DNA of 64,000 bases, taken from NCBI GenBank assembly GCA_015501605.1, contig JADNRZ010000003.1, positions 1-64,000 of the forward strand, written 5' to 3'. The position numbers and the translations under genes are program-made. Origin of the DNA: Panaeolus papilionaceus. Its lineage: Eukaryota; Basidiomycota; Agaricomycetes; Agaricales. Shown here piece after piece: positions 33,125 to 45,737 of this stretch (the first letter of the stretch is position 1; every line of letters starts with the position of its first letter). The notes beneath the pieces were generated by a model, which worked only from the letters and a program-made list of their open reading frames with translations, was not told where the DNA came from and ran no database searches.

Positions 33125-36100
33125 CTACCTTCTATCATCCGAAATAATGCGATCAATACTCAGAGGATTGCTCCTCTTCTGTCCACCCGCGCCTACGCCT
33201 GAGCTAGCACTCCCGCTTCGTTCGTCCCTATCTCTGGGAGCACCGTACCCACTTCCCAAACTATCCCTCCTCTCGTCTCGCCCATACCCCAAACTGTCCC
33301 TCCGCCCCATCCCCAACCCATCATCCCTCTGACTCTTATCCTCCCTCATCCTTCCATCCCTATCCTCCCTCATCCCACCACTCCTCTCATCCCTTCTCAA
33401 GTCCGAATCAACCAGACTCGGGTTTCGCTCTCTGTCCCCCCTTCCGCTCAACGACAACAAAGGGCTCAACGACCCCGCCCCACCCGCAGGCGAACTCGAG
33501 TGAGAATGTATATGCGGTGAATGATGATTCGAATGTGTTCCACCAGCCGCTCCAGAAGCAATAGTCGCAGACGTAGATCGACTACTGCTCCTCAACTGAA
33601 TAACCTGCTGGCTCTGTCCAGGACTCCCCTGAACCGCCTGTGCCTGCTGACCCTGCTGATTTTGCTGGTTCTGCTGGCCCTGTTGCGTCACAGGCAGTGG
33701 TGCACCAAGGATAGGAGCCAGTTGAATCCTGTCTGGAACACCCGAAACATTAACGCCAACTCCCATCATCGCGCTCTGGCCTGGTTGGCCATACTGCACA
33801 CCCATCCCCATGGCCGAAGGTTGTTGAGTCTGAGGTGGTGGATGCGCATGGGTATAATCCCATGGCGTAGTTGCGCCTTGTTGCTGATGCATTTGTTGAG
33901 GTGGAGGAGGAGGAGCGCCCCACTCATTTGTTGGAGGACCAGCAGTAGTGGGTGTCGTCGGTCCTGAAGGATAGCCATGCATTCCAACCATCCCAACTCC
34001 CATTCCCACATTCATAGGATTCGCATACCCATACCCATAATGCCCATGAGGCGCAGGTGGAGGTGGCTGAGCGTACACATTACCCGCATTAGGCACGTTT
34101 GTCGACGTTGCAGTCGCAGGTCCAGGAGTGGGTGTCGCACCAGCAGCGGTATTAGTGGTCGGAGGACCTCCCGCCGAGTTAACAGTTGGAGTCCCAGGAT
34201 TCGTCGTCGTGCCACCAGCAGCGCCGTTCACACTACCCGCACTACCCACAGGGCTTGCAGTTCCAGCGCCTCCATTCACGTTTTCTCCGCCTCCTGAAAC
34301 CGCATCGCCCTGTTGTTGTTGCTGCCCCGAAACTGGTTGTTGCTGTTGCTGCTGCTGCTGAGCTTGCTGTTGAACCACCGGCTGCTGCTGCTGGACGTAT
34401 CCATATGGATAATATGGCTGTTGTGGATGTGGTTGAGCATGCATAGGTGGCGGTGGGGGAGGAGCCATTTGAGGGTGACCATGAAGATCGTAATAATAAT
34501 GCTGCTGGGGTGGCGGCAAAGGCGGGGGTGGTGGGCCCATCATCCCCATCCCCATTCCCATATTGACTCCCATAGGTGGGTGACCCATCTGCGGGTTCAT
34601 AGGTGGTGGTGGAAGGGGCGCAGTCGTATACATCCCAGTAGCGTAGTCGTATCTCTGCTGAGCATGCATAGGATGAACAGCGTGTGGTGGATGCTGTTGC
34701 TGCTGCTGCTGCTGAGGTTGATACATCGCATAGCCCTGAGCCATCTGCTGTTGCTGCTGAGGCGGCTGACCTTGCTGCTGCTGCGGTTGTTGCTGTTGCT
34801 GGCCCTGCTGTTGACCTTGACCTTGCGTTTGAGCCTGTAACGGTTGTTGCTGTTGCTGCTGCTGCATCTGACCCATCTGCGGGTGCTGCTGACCTGCCTG
34901 TCCCTGCTGGGGTTGCTGCTGGTAATACGCTCCATCGTGGCCATAGACTCCCATTTGCTGCTGGTGCATCATCATTGGCGGCGGAGGTGGTGCCATGGAC
35001 ATTTGTTGATGAGGGGCGCCCCACTGGTAAACTTGGCCAACAGCGGGGGCTGGGCCGTACCCTTGCGGCGGAGGGGGAGGATGCATAGACGTAGGCGGCA
35101 ACCCAACGTGATGAGGTGGCGGAGGGGGACCCATGCTCTGCCCATGCATAGGCGGGGGTGGCGGGTGAGCATACTGCTGTGGATGTTGTGGTTGCTGATG
35201 ATGCATGGGTGGAGGTGGGGGCGGCGCCATCGCATAGCCGGGGTGTTGCTGCTGCTGCTGCTGCTGTTGTTGTTGCTGACCCTGTTGTCCTTGCTGTCCT
35301 TGGACAACTTGCTGAGTCTGCTGAGTCTGTGGGGCCGGTTGTTGACTTTGTTGCGTCGCATTCGCCTGCTGTGAGCCTTGTTGGGAGACCTCAAACGGTA
35401 ACAATCCTCCACCCCGTCCATCAAACACACTGGGACCAGGTAGTTGTCCGGGGGTAAGAGTGCTAGCAGGGGGAGCTCCACCAGGGGGCGGTATGGTGCC
35501 TTCCTTGACAGCAGGCGCAGACACACTAGGCGGTGGTGGGATCACGATACCAGACTGCTGTTGATTACCAACACCTGGAGTCGTGACAGGGGGAGGTATA
35601 GACGGAGCCATGCCACCATTAACAGGAGGCCAAGGAACTTGCTGGGGCGGTGCCATAGGTTGTTGCGCGTACATTGCGTGGCCGTACTGCTGGGGTTGTT
35701 GCGGTGGCTGGGGTGGTGGCACATAGTACCCATGTCCTGCCTGTTGTTGCATCACTGGCGCTAATCCGGGCGGGGGACCAACACCCATGATCCCCGTCGC
35801 ATTTTGTCCACCCACACCTCCCTGAGCTGACCCAGAAGGTCCCGGTTGATGCTGCGAATACCCAGGTGGTGCACCGTCTCCCGAGCCTCCTGCACCAGAA
35901 CCATCATCCAACCTTGACCTCTTGTTCTCTCTCTTCCTCGTAGTGGGAGTCCTCAACTGCATGCCTCCCATTTTTCCTCCTCCCATGTTGTTACCCGTCT
36001 GTCCATCGTCGTCATCGTCATCGTCGTCATCATTGTCGACATTCATCGGAAGTGGCAAAGGCTGACTGAGAGCTGGGATAGGCCGTTTACGAACTCGGAT

Positions 36101-37651
36101 ATCCTTCCTAATTCTGATTTTGATTCCTTGATCGGCGAGAGAACACGATAGAGGAGTTGACTCTTCCATTCCAGGGAATTTTTTTGCGGTGTAGACATAA
36201 AAGGGCGCAGAGTAAATGGATTTGCAATGTCGGACATTGTTGCTGAAAATGACCTAATCAGGATGGGCACAACACAAACTAGAAAAAATTGACACATACG
36301 CAACGACTTCAAAGAGACTGAGTTTTAAGCGATAGCTACCTTCAGTACGGACACTGAGGTCAGGAAAGACGAAGAACCCGGCATCTAAAGACAATACATG
36401 TTAGGATATGTATTCAATATATACAGCGCGAAACGTACCCTCGTTGTTATGTTGAGGATCCTTCAGGTGATACAGAGAGCTGACCACCGATCCAGTAGTA
36501 CATCGCGTTCGTCCGTCCTATGTGTCCAAAGGTTGGTTAGAAAATCATCGACCAACTACCGCATGGATGGGGTAAAAACACGAGGGAAATTCAAACTCAA
36601 AAAAAAAAGAAAAAAAGTGGTTGTGGGTGTAGGTATGGAATCTCAAGACTTTGACGAGCAGAGGTATTACGTTAAAAAAAAAAAGGTGTCGCTGAGAAGG
36701 ACATATTGTAGACATGTTGAGTCACAGGTAACACCATGTTTTTCCGATACCTCTGCTCGATACCGCCCTTGATCCTTCAAGACCTGGCCACCCTTAGGAT
36801 GCGTTTTTTGACGGGATAAATGCCACCCGACTACTTGATCGTGGTGAGAAGGTAGGTGGAGAGCACTCCCTCTACGAAGCACGTGTGCGAAAAGGGGTGG
36901 AGGTTTTCTCAAGCGAATCAAACACTCCTTTGTGTGCTCTGGGATGGGATACAGAAGAACACGACAGAGATATGGGAGAGGGTGAACCGGCAAAAAGAAG
37001 TTGCCTGATGTGCACCTCTCTGAATGCACAAAAAAGTGACGTAAAAAATGAACGTCACCAGAAACCGATAAAATCCTCCCAAAAAATAAAAAGCAAAACA
37101 GAAAAACGCAATACCCACCTTCAACCAGTGCAACTCCGCATCATCGTCAGGCCTCGCCAAACTCGCAAACATAAAGTAGTACGGGTTCTGCAAAAAGTTA
37201 GAGTAACCCCCCGCCATCATCCCAGCATCAATGGCCATGTCATCCTCATCTCTCGCACTCCCCGACGATCCCTCTTTCGCATTAGAAGTCGAAGACCGGC
37301 GGGACGGGGACGAAGATCGCGATCGGGACGTCCTTCTTCGACGAGAGGACCCCTGGCCTTGTGATGACGATGACGACGCTTGTTGAGTTGCCGGATCTAT
37401 AACTCTTAGTTGGACGATTGGTGGGGGATCAATTGGGCGTCTGTCAGCTGTCAAAAGAAAGATAGGGGCAAGGTTAGCATTTGGACGTAAGGCGCTTCAT
37501 GGCGAGTGAAATGACGAGACAAACCTTTCCCTCCAACACCGCACATGCGGGCCTGCTTCGGTTCTTGACGGACGATCAACTCGTAGATCCTGCGAGGTGA
37601 AGGATCGTACGTATTGGCAACAGAGCAGCCATGAAATTGCGGAACGGTCAT
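33125..37651 (-). CDS. Velvet-domain regulator, VosA-like, with giant Q/P-rich tail (1245 aa)
   Basis: A nuclear transcription regulator of the velvet family (development, spore viability and secondary metabolism in fungi). Exons 37525-37651, 37119-37447, 36439-36517, 36300-36384 and 33125-36242 (minus) sum to 1246 codons. Velvet domain: [16 protein letters not shown], then [70 protein letters not shown], and [18 protein letters not shown] with IKIRIRK, the VosA-type ending. A Ser/Arg-rich loop of about 60 residues ([18 protein letters not shown]) is inserted inside the domain. After the domain comes an acidic run, a basic patch ([14 protein letters not shown]), and about 850 residues of Gln, Pro, Met, Gly and His repeats, ending in an Arg/Asp/Ser-rich tail. 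A. nidulans VosA is about 430 aa (family knowledge), so this one is exceptionally long. The start at 37651 is the first ATG after the uORF. Confidence 0.9.
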
Positions 37652-38032
37652 AGAGGAACGGGTAGGAGAGATTTGAGGGACCAGATGCGATGATTGTGGA
37701 TTCGGGTCAGTGTATAGATGAGAGTGTGGATTGGGGTAAATGGGTAGCGGAAATTGATGTAAGCCAGAGTGAAGAGATGCAATGGATGGGGCGGCGGATG
37801 GAAGAGGAGGTGATGGAGGCGGAGGTGGTGGAGAGGGGGAAGAGAGTTGTACGACGAGTGGATCCAATGCGAATGCGTTGACGGATGCAAATGAAAAAAA
37901 ATGTCGTGACAGTAACAAGAGGAAATAAAATTCGTCAGCACAAGAGTCTATGGATGACGATCGCCAAGACAAGAGGAAAGAGAAGAAGCCAGATGAGAGA
38001 GAGACACAAGAAATGAAATGAAATCAATATAT

Positions 38033-38062
38033 CTAAAAAACAACCTCTCCTAGGCACATCAT
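38033..38062 (-). promoter_or_regulatory. Upstream ORF in the velvet gene leader (9 codons)
   Basis: ATG ATG TGC ... TTT TAG reads a 9-residue peptide about 380 nt before the velvet start codon and downstream of a TATA-like element. No other ATG lies between it and the main start. If transcription begins near 38080, this uORF would be met first by scanning ribosomes and could lower translation. Confidence 0.45.
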
Positions 38063-38111
38063 ATACACCGAAGGCAAGAGGAAGAAAAAAGCTGGCGTGG
38101 TTCCAGCAAAG

Positions 38112-38121
38112 AGTATATAAA
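38112..38121 (-). promoter_or_regulatory. TATA-like box of the velvet gene
   Basis: On the minus strand the sequence reads CTTTATATACTC, followed about 30-60 nt later by pyrimidine-rich sequence typical of fungal transcription starts. The position fits the velvet gene with an untranslated leader of about 430 nt. Confidence 0.4.
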
Positions 38122-38149
38122 GCACCACCATCCCACCCCGGGGGCATGA

Positions 38150-40760
38150 TAAACGAGTCGAGGTCGGGGAGAGGATGTAAACTCCCACAGGACCAACCGG
38201 CTCACAAGTGTGCTCTTTCAGAGCGGAATAGGCTATCTAAGAGAGCACATCGTTCGAAGTGATGTAGGTGATAGGCGGGAGGAGCGAAACAACGGTGAGG
38301 TAAGGGGGAACGAGGGACAGGATAGTGGGTTGCAGTGAAACGTTGCATTGTCCAACCACACAGACGAACCCACATCCTCGGACTCGGTCACTCCCTAGTG
38401 AAATGGGAACGGGAACAGGAAACAAGTATCACAGAAATGGAGGCTCCATCTCCAACCCAGCAAAATGATGTCCAGCCCAGCAATCCAGACCCAGCCAAAA
38501 AAACAAAGATTAGAGAATTGAAATGGCACTCACAATCGGTCTCTATCATATTGCGCGCACATTGCGATATGTTATACACAAATTCCTCGAGTACAACCGG
38601 TTATCGGTATATGTACGCCCTGGTTGTTTCGGACGAAATGTCGTTGATAGCGTAGATGATTATTGTCGCTGTTTTTACTGAAATGAAATCCCTGATTTCG
38701 CTGGGCTAATAGTGCCTCACTGCGTCCTGCAGTATGATGTCGAGGTTGCAGTCAAAAAAGGTTGGGCCTAATGCACCGTCTGTACGGGTTGATATAGCGT
38801 CTTTAGATGGAGACGGTAAGATGGGGGTGATGTCGATTGTGGTGGGTATAGGCTCTTACTATGTAAGCTTAAGGAGATCCTTGGCCTCGCCTCGCCGTGC
38901 TTGATGCTGGACGTCCTGTCGTCTGTCTGTCTGTGTCTGGCCAGAGAAACCCCAAGTCTCGGATCTAAAATCCACGCCCCTTCCCTTTCCGAGTTGTTCA
39001 ATCTCCCTTATAGTTCCCAAAACCCAGAGTCAGAACCCAAATTGCACCAAAAGTAAACACGATTTCCCAACAACCCTAAAATTAAACTGTCCCAAAAATT
39101 GACCAGAAAAACTTCTTTCGACTTTTAAAGGTTCGATAAGTAGTACGCTGTAGCCTGCTAGAAAGACAAATCAGTGATGAAAAGGATAGGAAAGATGATA
39201 GAAAGAGGGTAATATGGGCGGTATAACAGTAGGATACAAGAGATGTCAGATGGCGATGACAAGCAACGTGCTGTGAGCCATTGCTCTGGGCGCGGGACAT
39301 GCCAGCCAATCTCGGCGGTCATCCACTCGCCCGGGTCCATCACTCACACGAACCAGCTTTTCATTCCCTACGCCGCACCATCCAATTGGCTCATAAACTC
39401 GGTCCTAAGACCACCGATGAGTGTTCGTTGAAATCCATTGTTTCGGTTCTTGGGTCAAACCTTCGAAGAAGAGGACTATCGAGCCTTACTTGGATGCTCC
39501 AACCCACGCACAATGGGTTTGAAGGAGTCTCGGATAATTATCTGAATCGATAGGGCTATACACGGGTCTTACTCTACTGGTATAAAGGGATTTAATTTCA
39601 CTTGTTTCCTTATCATAACTAGACCCCATGATGTCAACCAGCAAACACTAACGTTAATTTAATATCCCTAATCTTTACCAGGGAAACTCAATCAGTAACA
39701 TTGGTGGTCTAAATCCTTTTGTTGTCTTTAGTTCCCAAATACCATAGATGCAATATAAACCTTTTCATCGTGATCAGGCAGATATCTCAAAAGTTTGATG
39801 ATCATGCATCGTCATGCAAACGAACTGAATAGATGGATGAGTGTCTGAGGAAAGCTATTCAAGACTCGGAAGGACCGGATGGCCGTGAACATGTCGGATG
39901 CATATTGTATACTATATAAAACACCTCAGCTGACAAGCCTCTTCATAAACGCCAAAGGGTACTTCCGGGTGTATTATTCGAAGGAAGCGCTACACACGGA
40001 GAGGAAGCATTCCAAGTTCCCCAACTCCTTCGAACTATTGAGAGCGCTGCTTGCGTGCTCCACAACAGCAGTTCAATGGCAATGTGTATCGGAATCAAAC
40101 GGTGGTTCTGAGAGGTCCCTGCCTTTGCCTCACCTCCATGACGCAATGAAATACGTCTGGCTTTCCATAAACCCGGCCTTATCACCACATGCGCACTAGA
40201 CCTTATTCGCCGTCTTTAAATTTCGCAATGAACAATCGACCGATCCTGCATTATACCCCACATTTTGCCCTTGGACCAGACCTCGAGGTAGCAACGATTT
40301 GTACTTATCATCAGGTCCTTATCGGTTCCCGCGAACCTCAAACCTGCAGTCGTGCAATACCACCCTGATTCTTGCCTGACTGACCCCTGTAAGACCCTGA
40401 GGAAATCAAGGCCCTGGCACCAAACGCCGGGAAAATATATGCACGAGCACCGAAAAACGAACGCTCACCCGAATTGCGAGCCTAGCGACACCACCATGAA
40501 ACGAAACAACGGGATGGGCGCTTGAATGGTTTCCACAGCCAAGGAATGTATGACAAGCTCGTTGATCTGCACTTGACGTAGGTACACAGGAACAAGGTCC
40601 GTCATTTTGGGGAATGTTCTGCAACTCAAATTTTGAGCCAACTGTAGCCTCTTGAGTAGGCGAAACATGGGAATATGATCCCGGTGGTATTGCGGACCAG
40701 TCCATGCAACGAGTACTATGATTCAGAACGATGATACATGAACGGCAATTACCATACATC
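38150..40760. other. Long intergenic region (about 2.6 kb), no gene recognised
   Basis: No ORF shows codon structure or motif. The right edge (40400-40760) is just downstream of the first G-domain gene and may contain its 3' UTR. The rest is probably the large upstream region of the velvet gene. Confidence 0.45.
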
Positions 40761-41958
40761 CTAAGCCTGAGGCTGCTGTGAAATAAACTCTTCCAACTCC
40801 CGGCTAAAAGTATCCAAAGTTTGCTGTGTACTGTTCCGATTCGAGAGTGTAATACTCATCAATTCCTCGTTTTCTTGGACCACCGGGTCGCGTAACTCGT
40901 CCTCGATTGACTCGACTTGCCGGTACAAGCTTTCTATGCGCTCGCGTAGTGTCTGTTCCACAAGCAGAACCCCGGTCCTCGCGTCAACAGTTCCGTGCCC
41001 ATCGACCTCCGGCACTGCATGCCTCGAAGCCAACCCGCATACGTTATTTAGAATAACCATGGCGGATTCGAATGTGTTGGTGAACTTTAAGCCTGGAGAA
41101 GCTTCCATACCGTCGGCTACTTCGCCCCAATCCTGCGCAAAGACGTGTTATGGACATATGTGCATTATTACACCGCTTCAATGCACTTACACCCCAGTGA
41201 CGCTTCGAGCCTATGTCTGCGAATCGTTCTTCGGCCCTTTCTTCCATCCCGGGCCTCAGACAGTCCCACATAGTCGTCACCAACCTCGCTGTCTGCAAAT
41301 TGTATCCACCCCAAAACGACTTCAATATCTCCATACACTTTTTCTTGCTTGCAGGCATACGAATATCCGTGATCGGATGCAAATACAAAACGCGTATTGG
41401 GTCCAAATAATTGCTAATGACTTGTCAGCACCACCAGTGACATACATGCAGCAAATTACCCAGAACAAACCATCTATCTCTCCACTCCTTGACTTCGCTA
41501 AGAACACGAAGCTCCGAGATCTTTGGATCGGCCAACCCTGGGGTATCCACAATGAAGAGTCGTTTACCCTCTACATCTCGAACATTGTGGAGTCGATAAA
41601 CCGACACATGCTGAGTAACACTCTCAAGCTGGTCCTTCGCAATTCCCAAAGAACCTCCTGGCGCTCTTGAAACCAGTGCTTCGATGAACTGATTAATGCC
41701 AGTAAATATGTATCTGAGTTGTTAGTTATGTACCATCGATCGTAGTTTTCTCACCGAGCTTTTCCCAGATCCAGTAGGCCCCATCAAGCTAGAAATAAAC
41801 CGAGTCCTACGGTCAGTCGAGCCTGCTTAGCTAGACGCGAAAATGGCACCAAACACTATGACTTTATCATTGATTTTAATCTCATCTGCCGTGACGGGAG
41901 TGGCAGAAACTATGCCATGCACAGAGAGCTGGTCGTATTGTGGGTTTGTCTCGGACAT
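40761..41958 (-). CDS. G-domain (AIG1/MMR_HSR1-like) protein A
   Basis: P-loop GTPase-like protein of the family expanded in agarics. Start MSETNPQYDQLSVHG at 41958, stop TAG at 40761, with several short introns. G1 is MGPTGSGKSS, formed across an intron (VI|V-LMGPTG). G2-region GIAKDQLESVTQHVSVY; G3 FIVDTPGLADPKISE. Where NKxD would be expected there is RLVTTMWD. A coiled C-terminal helix follows (TLRERIESLYRQVESIEDEL ... EELMSITLSNR), ending EEFISQQPQA. No membrane anchor seen. The related septin/AIG1 group works by nucleotide-dependent dimerisation; the cellular role here is unknown. It is a paralogue of the next gene, same strand, about 600 bp away. Confidence 0.8.
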
Positions 41959-42553
41959 CTGGTACGTGTCGGAAGCAAGCAGTTGAGTTGAAATCTGACT
42001 GGGAGGACAGGATTCGGATTGAAGATGTTGGGTTGAAATGATGACGCCGTTTTATCCACTGCAATTCAGTCATTAAGAGTCTCATGATCTGTTATGAGTC
42101 CGTTCCCCTCGGCAAATGAGAGCACATCGGATGTGCACCAATGTCCATGATCAAAGCTCAGCACGTTATGCAGGTGTAACTGAACGAAGTATTATTGGTT
42201 CAAGGGTCTCTGTCTTTCATCTATGCGAAAGCGGTGTACTCGATCATATGGTGAATTGAGCAAGAGGGAAGAATGACTTCAATAATAAGTATTGAAATGG
42301 ATGCTGCGATTTGTACATATTAATACACATAATTAATTAGTATTCTCGGATAGCAACAAAATGAAGGCATGGCGAACACAGCGGGAAAGGATAACTAGGC
42401 TGAAGTCCTGAGGTATAGGAATTGGTGGTACAGATATGGATAAATACTACCTAACGAAAAACATTGAACGCAGATTCCAGACACAAGACAGAATTCGGAC
42501 CTCAACAAGAAAAGACCTATTGTACATATTTAAATTTAATGATATTACCTATT
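41959..42553. other. Spacer between the two G-domain genes
   Basis: AT-rich, no gene. It contains the promoter of gene A and the 3' end of gene B. Confidence 0.5.
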
Positions 42554-44042
42554 TCAATTTCGGCTCGTAGAAGAGCCCCTTCGCTTAATCATCGTGATCC
42601 ATCTCCTCGCCTTGTCAACAAATCCAGCACTCTTGACCCACTTCGGGTGACTGGCTTGTACATGAGAGGTAGGAGTAGTCGGCACCGAACGTGCCTCCAT
42701 ATACCCTGAGATGCCCGACTCCAATGATGACCTTGTGAGCGAGGGTGTTGGACAGCCGGAGTATCGCCCTTGACTCGATGAGAGAGATGCAATCGATGGT
42801 GACTGAGACCGAGAAAACCCTGAGCGTGTCGGATCCTCTTGATATTGAAAGTTGCACAGCTCAGAAACGAATCGATCCAACGTCTCTTCTGCATTTGTCC
42901 TCGTTGTGAGAAGGATCTCCGTCAGCTCTTCATTCGCTTGTGTTACCGGATCATTCAGATCATGATCGAGTGATTGAATTTGCTGATAAAGACGCGCGAC
43001 GCGTTCCCGGAGAACGTCCTCCACGACCAAAACCCCAGTATCTGGGTCTACACATCCGTGTCCTTCGATTGGCGGGAAACTGTATTTCCGAGCAGTTTCG
43101 TTACTGATGGCGTCTAGAATCGAGGTCGCGGATTCGAAGGTGTTTTCGAACTTTACAACCTGCGAGCCATAGTCGCTCCAGTCCTTAGAGATGTATTAGC
43201 ACGAAGCACACAAAGAAAATCGAGGACACCTTACACCCCAGTGAATGTCTGAAAGGCTCTGAAATCGCGCCTCGGCATTCTCCATCTTATTGCCATCAGG
43301 TGTTATGCGATCCCACATAGTGGTCACCCAGCACACCGTTGGGATGTTGTGAGCACCCCAGAATGCCTTCACAATCTCCATACACTTTGTTTTGCTGGCA
43401 GGCAAACGAATGTCTGTAATTGGGTGAAAGTATAACAACCGTATTCTGACCCTTTGGTTGCTGTAGGTCAGTCAACATCAATTAGCTATAGCAGCATCGG
43501 TGTAGAACTGCCTAATAGTGACAGAACGAAGAACATACCATCTGTCCCTCCAACCCTGGACCTGGTTTAGAATCTGCAGTTCCGATATCTTTGGATCCGC
43601 CAATCCAGGAGTATCGACGATGTATAAAGTGGCCCCCGCATAATCTCGGAGGTTTTCGATACGATACACTTCAACCCCCTGTGTGACGCCTTCTAGCTGA
43701 TCTTTCGCTATCCCCAGTGGTCCTCCGGGCGCTTGGCTAGCGACGGCTTCAATCAGCTAAATGGCGCAATATCGTTTAGTGAAAATAGGGGGTAATGAGC
43801 ATGGGCATATGTCTCTCACGGAGCTTTTCCCGGATCCTGTAGGACCCATTAGACTGCTCAACGAGGATGGTTAGATTGGCAATTAGTCGACAGCGTACAT
43901 GTATCAGCACGAATGGAGTATTCACCCACATGAAGATGGTGTCTTTGGGCAGATTGATGTCCTCAGGATGAGCAGGGACGACGGAGATCGTACCTTCAAT
44001 TCTGAGGTTCTCGAACAATAGCATTTGCCTTGGGTCTGTCAT
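42554..44042 (-). CDS. G-domain (AIG1/MMR_HSR1-like) protein B
   Basis: Paralogue of protein A. Start taken at MTDPRQMLLFENLRIEG (44042); stop TGA at 42554. Motifs: G1 GPTGSGKSS across an intron near 43830; GIAKDQLEGVTQGVEVYRI; G3 YIVDTPGLADPKISELQIL; then RLLYFHPITDIRLPASKTKC and VTTMWDRITPDGNK in place of NKxD. The helical region matches A (VLRERVARLYQQIQSLDHDL, EELTEILLTTR). Unlike A it has a Ser-rich, basic extension of about 100 aa (SRSQSPSIASLSSSQG, KARRWITMIKRRGSSTSRN) that could be regulatory or bind membranes or nucleic acid. The upstream exon and exact start are less certain. Confidence 0.78.
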
Positions 44043-45737
44043 CAGTGTGCAAAGTGTGGTATAATGGTTAGACCTAAGCCTATTGACATGGAAGGGGGAG
44101 GCAGAACGAGTTCCAGCTGGCAGCAATTGAGGTTTATGTCTCCGAGCTCCACCGTTTATGCCACCCAGGTGTATGGAACGATGATACGTGACGCTGCCTC
44201 GTTCAGTAGGGGTCGCAGGTGTGTGCGAATGGTGGCCCTTCAGGGTAGCATCGCCTCTCATGTACACCCCGCATTGAATGTGGCAGGATGTACTAATTTG
44301 TAAGAAGGGACACGAGGTTTCCGAGACGAACAGAATGTGAGACTGCATTTTAAAGGTTTATTTGGTTTATTTGGAATCTCTCAACGTGAGGGTCAGCTTA
44401 CGAGCGCTAACACTACGTAGCTTATCAGCCTGACTAAATAATGACCACAACATTAAACTCTTAGCCTTATCCACAGCTGTGAATGCCGGATATCAGACTC
44501 TGACAAACAGAATGTATTGAGCTTCATTTCCTGGTGCGTCGGATTGATACGCAGTGGAAATACAGTGCCTATTTAAATTACGAACTTGAAGCGGCCCATT
44601 CCGGCTTCAGGAAAGCGTGAGTTTTCATTTCGGATTCGCTGCGGATTCCGAGTATTCTCATGTCCAGTCTTCAGGCTGGAAACGGTGGCTTGAGCAGAGG
44701 GCTGGTGACTGGGTTTCACGATCGAAAAGTTGTTGGTATCGTCAATGTGTCCGTTTTACCCAACGAAGCTGTGGTAAATGTCTCTGCGATATTAAGCGCT
44801 CAAGCGTTGGACTGGTTCGCACCTCATCACTTGACAAAGTTCAGATTGGTAAGGGTGCATTCGACTACGTTCCTGCAGATTGAGCGCCTCACATCGACAG
44901 AAACTATCATCTGAACAGTCAATATAAACCTCGGTTACTCCGGTAGTTGAACATTCTTGCAACACCAAATCAATAACCACATATGTACCCCATTTATGCC
45001 ACAGGAATGATAGAATTGTTTATGGACGTAAGTCCGACTAACGGTTTGCAGTGGTCTGCGATGTGACTCGAATGGTGTTTACAACACTGGAATCTTCATT
45101 CTAATGGTGTAAACGGATCCCGGGACGAAGCACCGTCTCAGCGATGTCGTACAGCTTCGGTTTGGGTTTCAGTGGGCAACGCCTCCAACTTCCACCTAAT
45201 CGCCAAAAAACCTCTTGCAGGTCTTGCGAAACGTTGACTTATGATATATCTATTCCACCGACACGCTCATTACTCTATGTTCGGCTGCAAGTGCAACGAC
45301 TCGGATACCAGTAGCTGAGCGGAATGGACACGCGGATGTTCGAAAAAAAGCTCATATGTCACTTTGATGCTTACCTCTAGCTATGGTAATGATGAACAGG
45401 TCTAACGTGATGTACTATCACACAAGCGTCACCAGTAGACGCTCTTGAGACGCTCTGAGGCTTGAGGTCGTGGGCGGGCACCCAAATGAGTCAATCACCC
45501 TATGATGCCAAGTTCAAACTCCGTCGGTCCCGATATAGAACCCGCTTGCTATTTATTCCCGATACGATGAGCCAAAGACAGCTTACATTGTGACTCTGAC
45601 TCGGGATCTGCTCGTCTGTGCGACTTAATCCAAGCCAAAGAACTGATAGAAACCCATATTCTATCGTCAGATTTCTTAGTTCAAGAACAAGGGCTTATCC
45701 TACTGTATCTTATTCTTAAATCTATCTAAACTTCAAG
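44043..45737. other. Intergenic (about 1.7 kb), no gene recognised
   Basis: Overlapping short ORFs near 44617-44914 lack motifs and splice logic. The last 150 bp before 45738 are the promoter and leader of the PDAP1-like gene. Confidence 0.45.

Noticed and set aside
34242..35024. Long ORFs in other frames of the velvet Q/P-rich exon, on both strands
   Set aside because: Triplet-repeat DNA is open in all frames. The composition (poly-Leu, poly-Thr/Ala, poly-Ser/Asn) is the frame-shifted image of the CAG/CCA repeats.
44040..44075. A-box-like GGTATAATGGTTAGAC on the plus strand
   Set aside because: No B box or pairing acceptor ends at tRNA distance.
44617..44914. Two overlapping plus-strand ORFs of 84-88 codons
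   Set aside because: No motif, no conserved-looking segment, mutually exclusive frames, no nearby splice sites.
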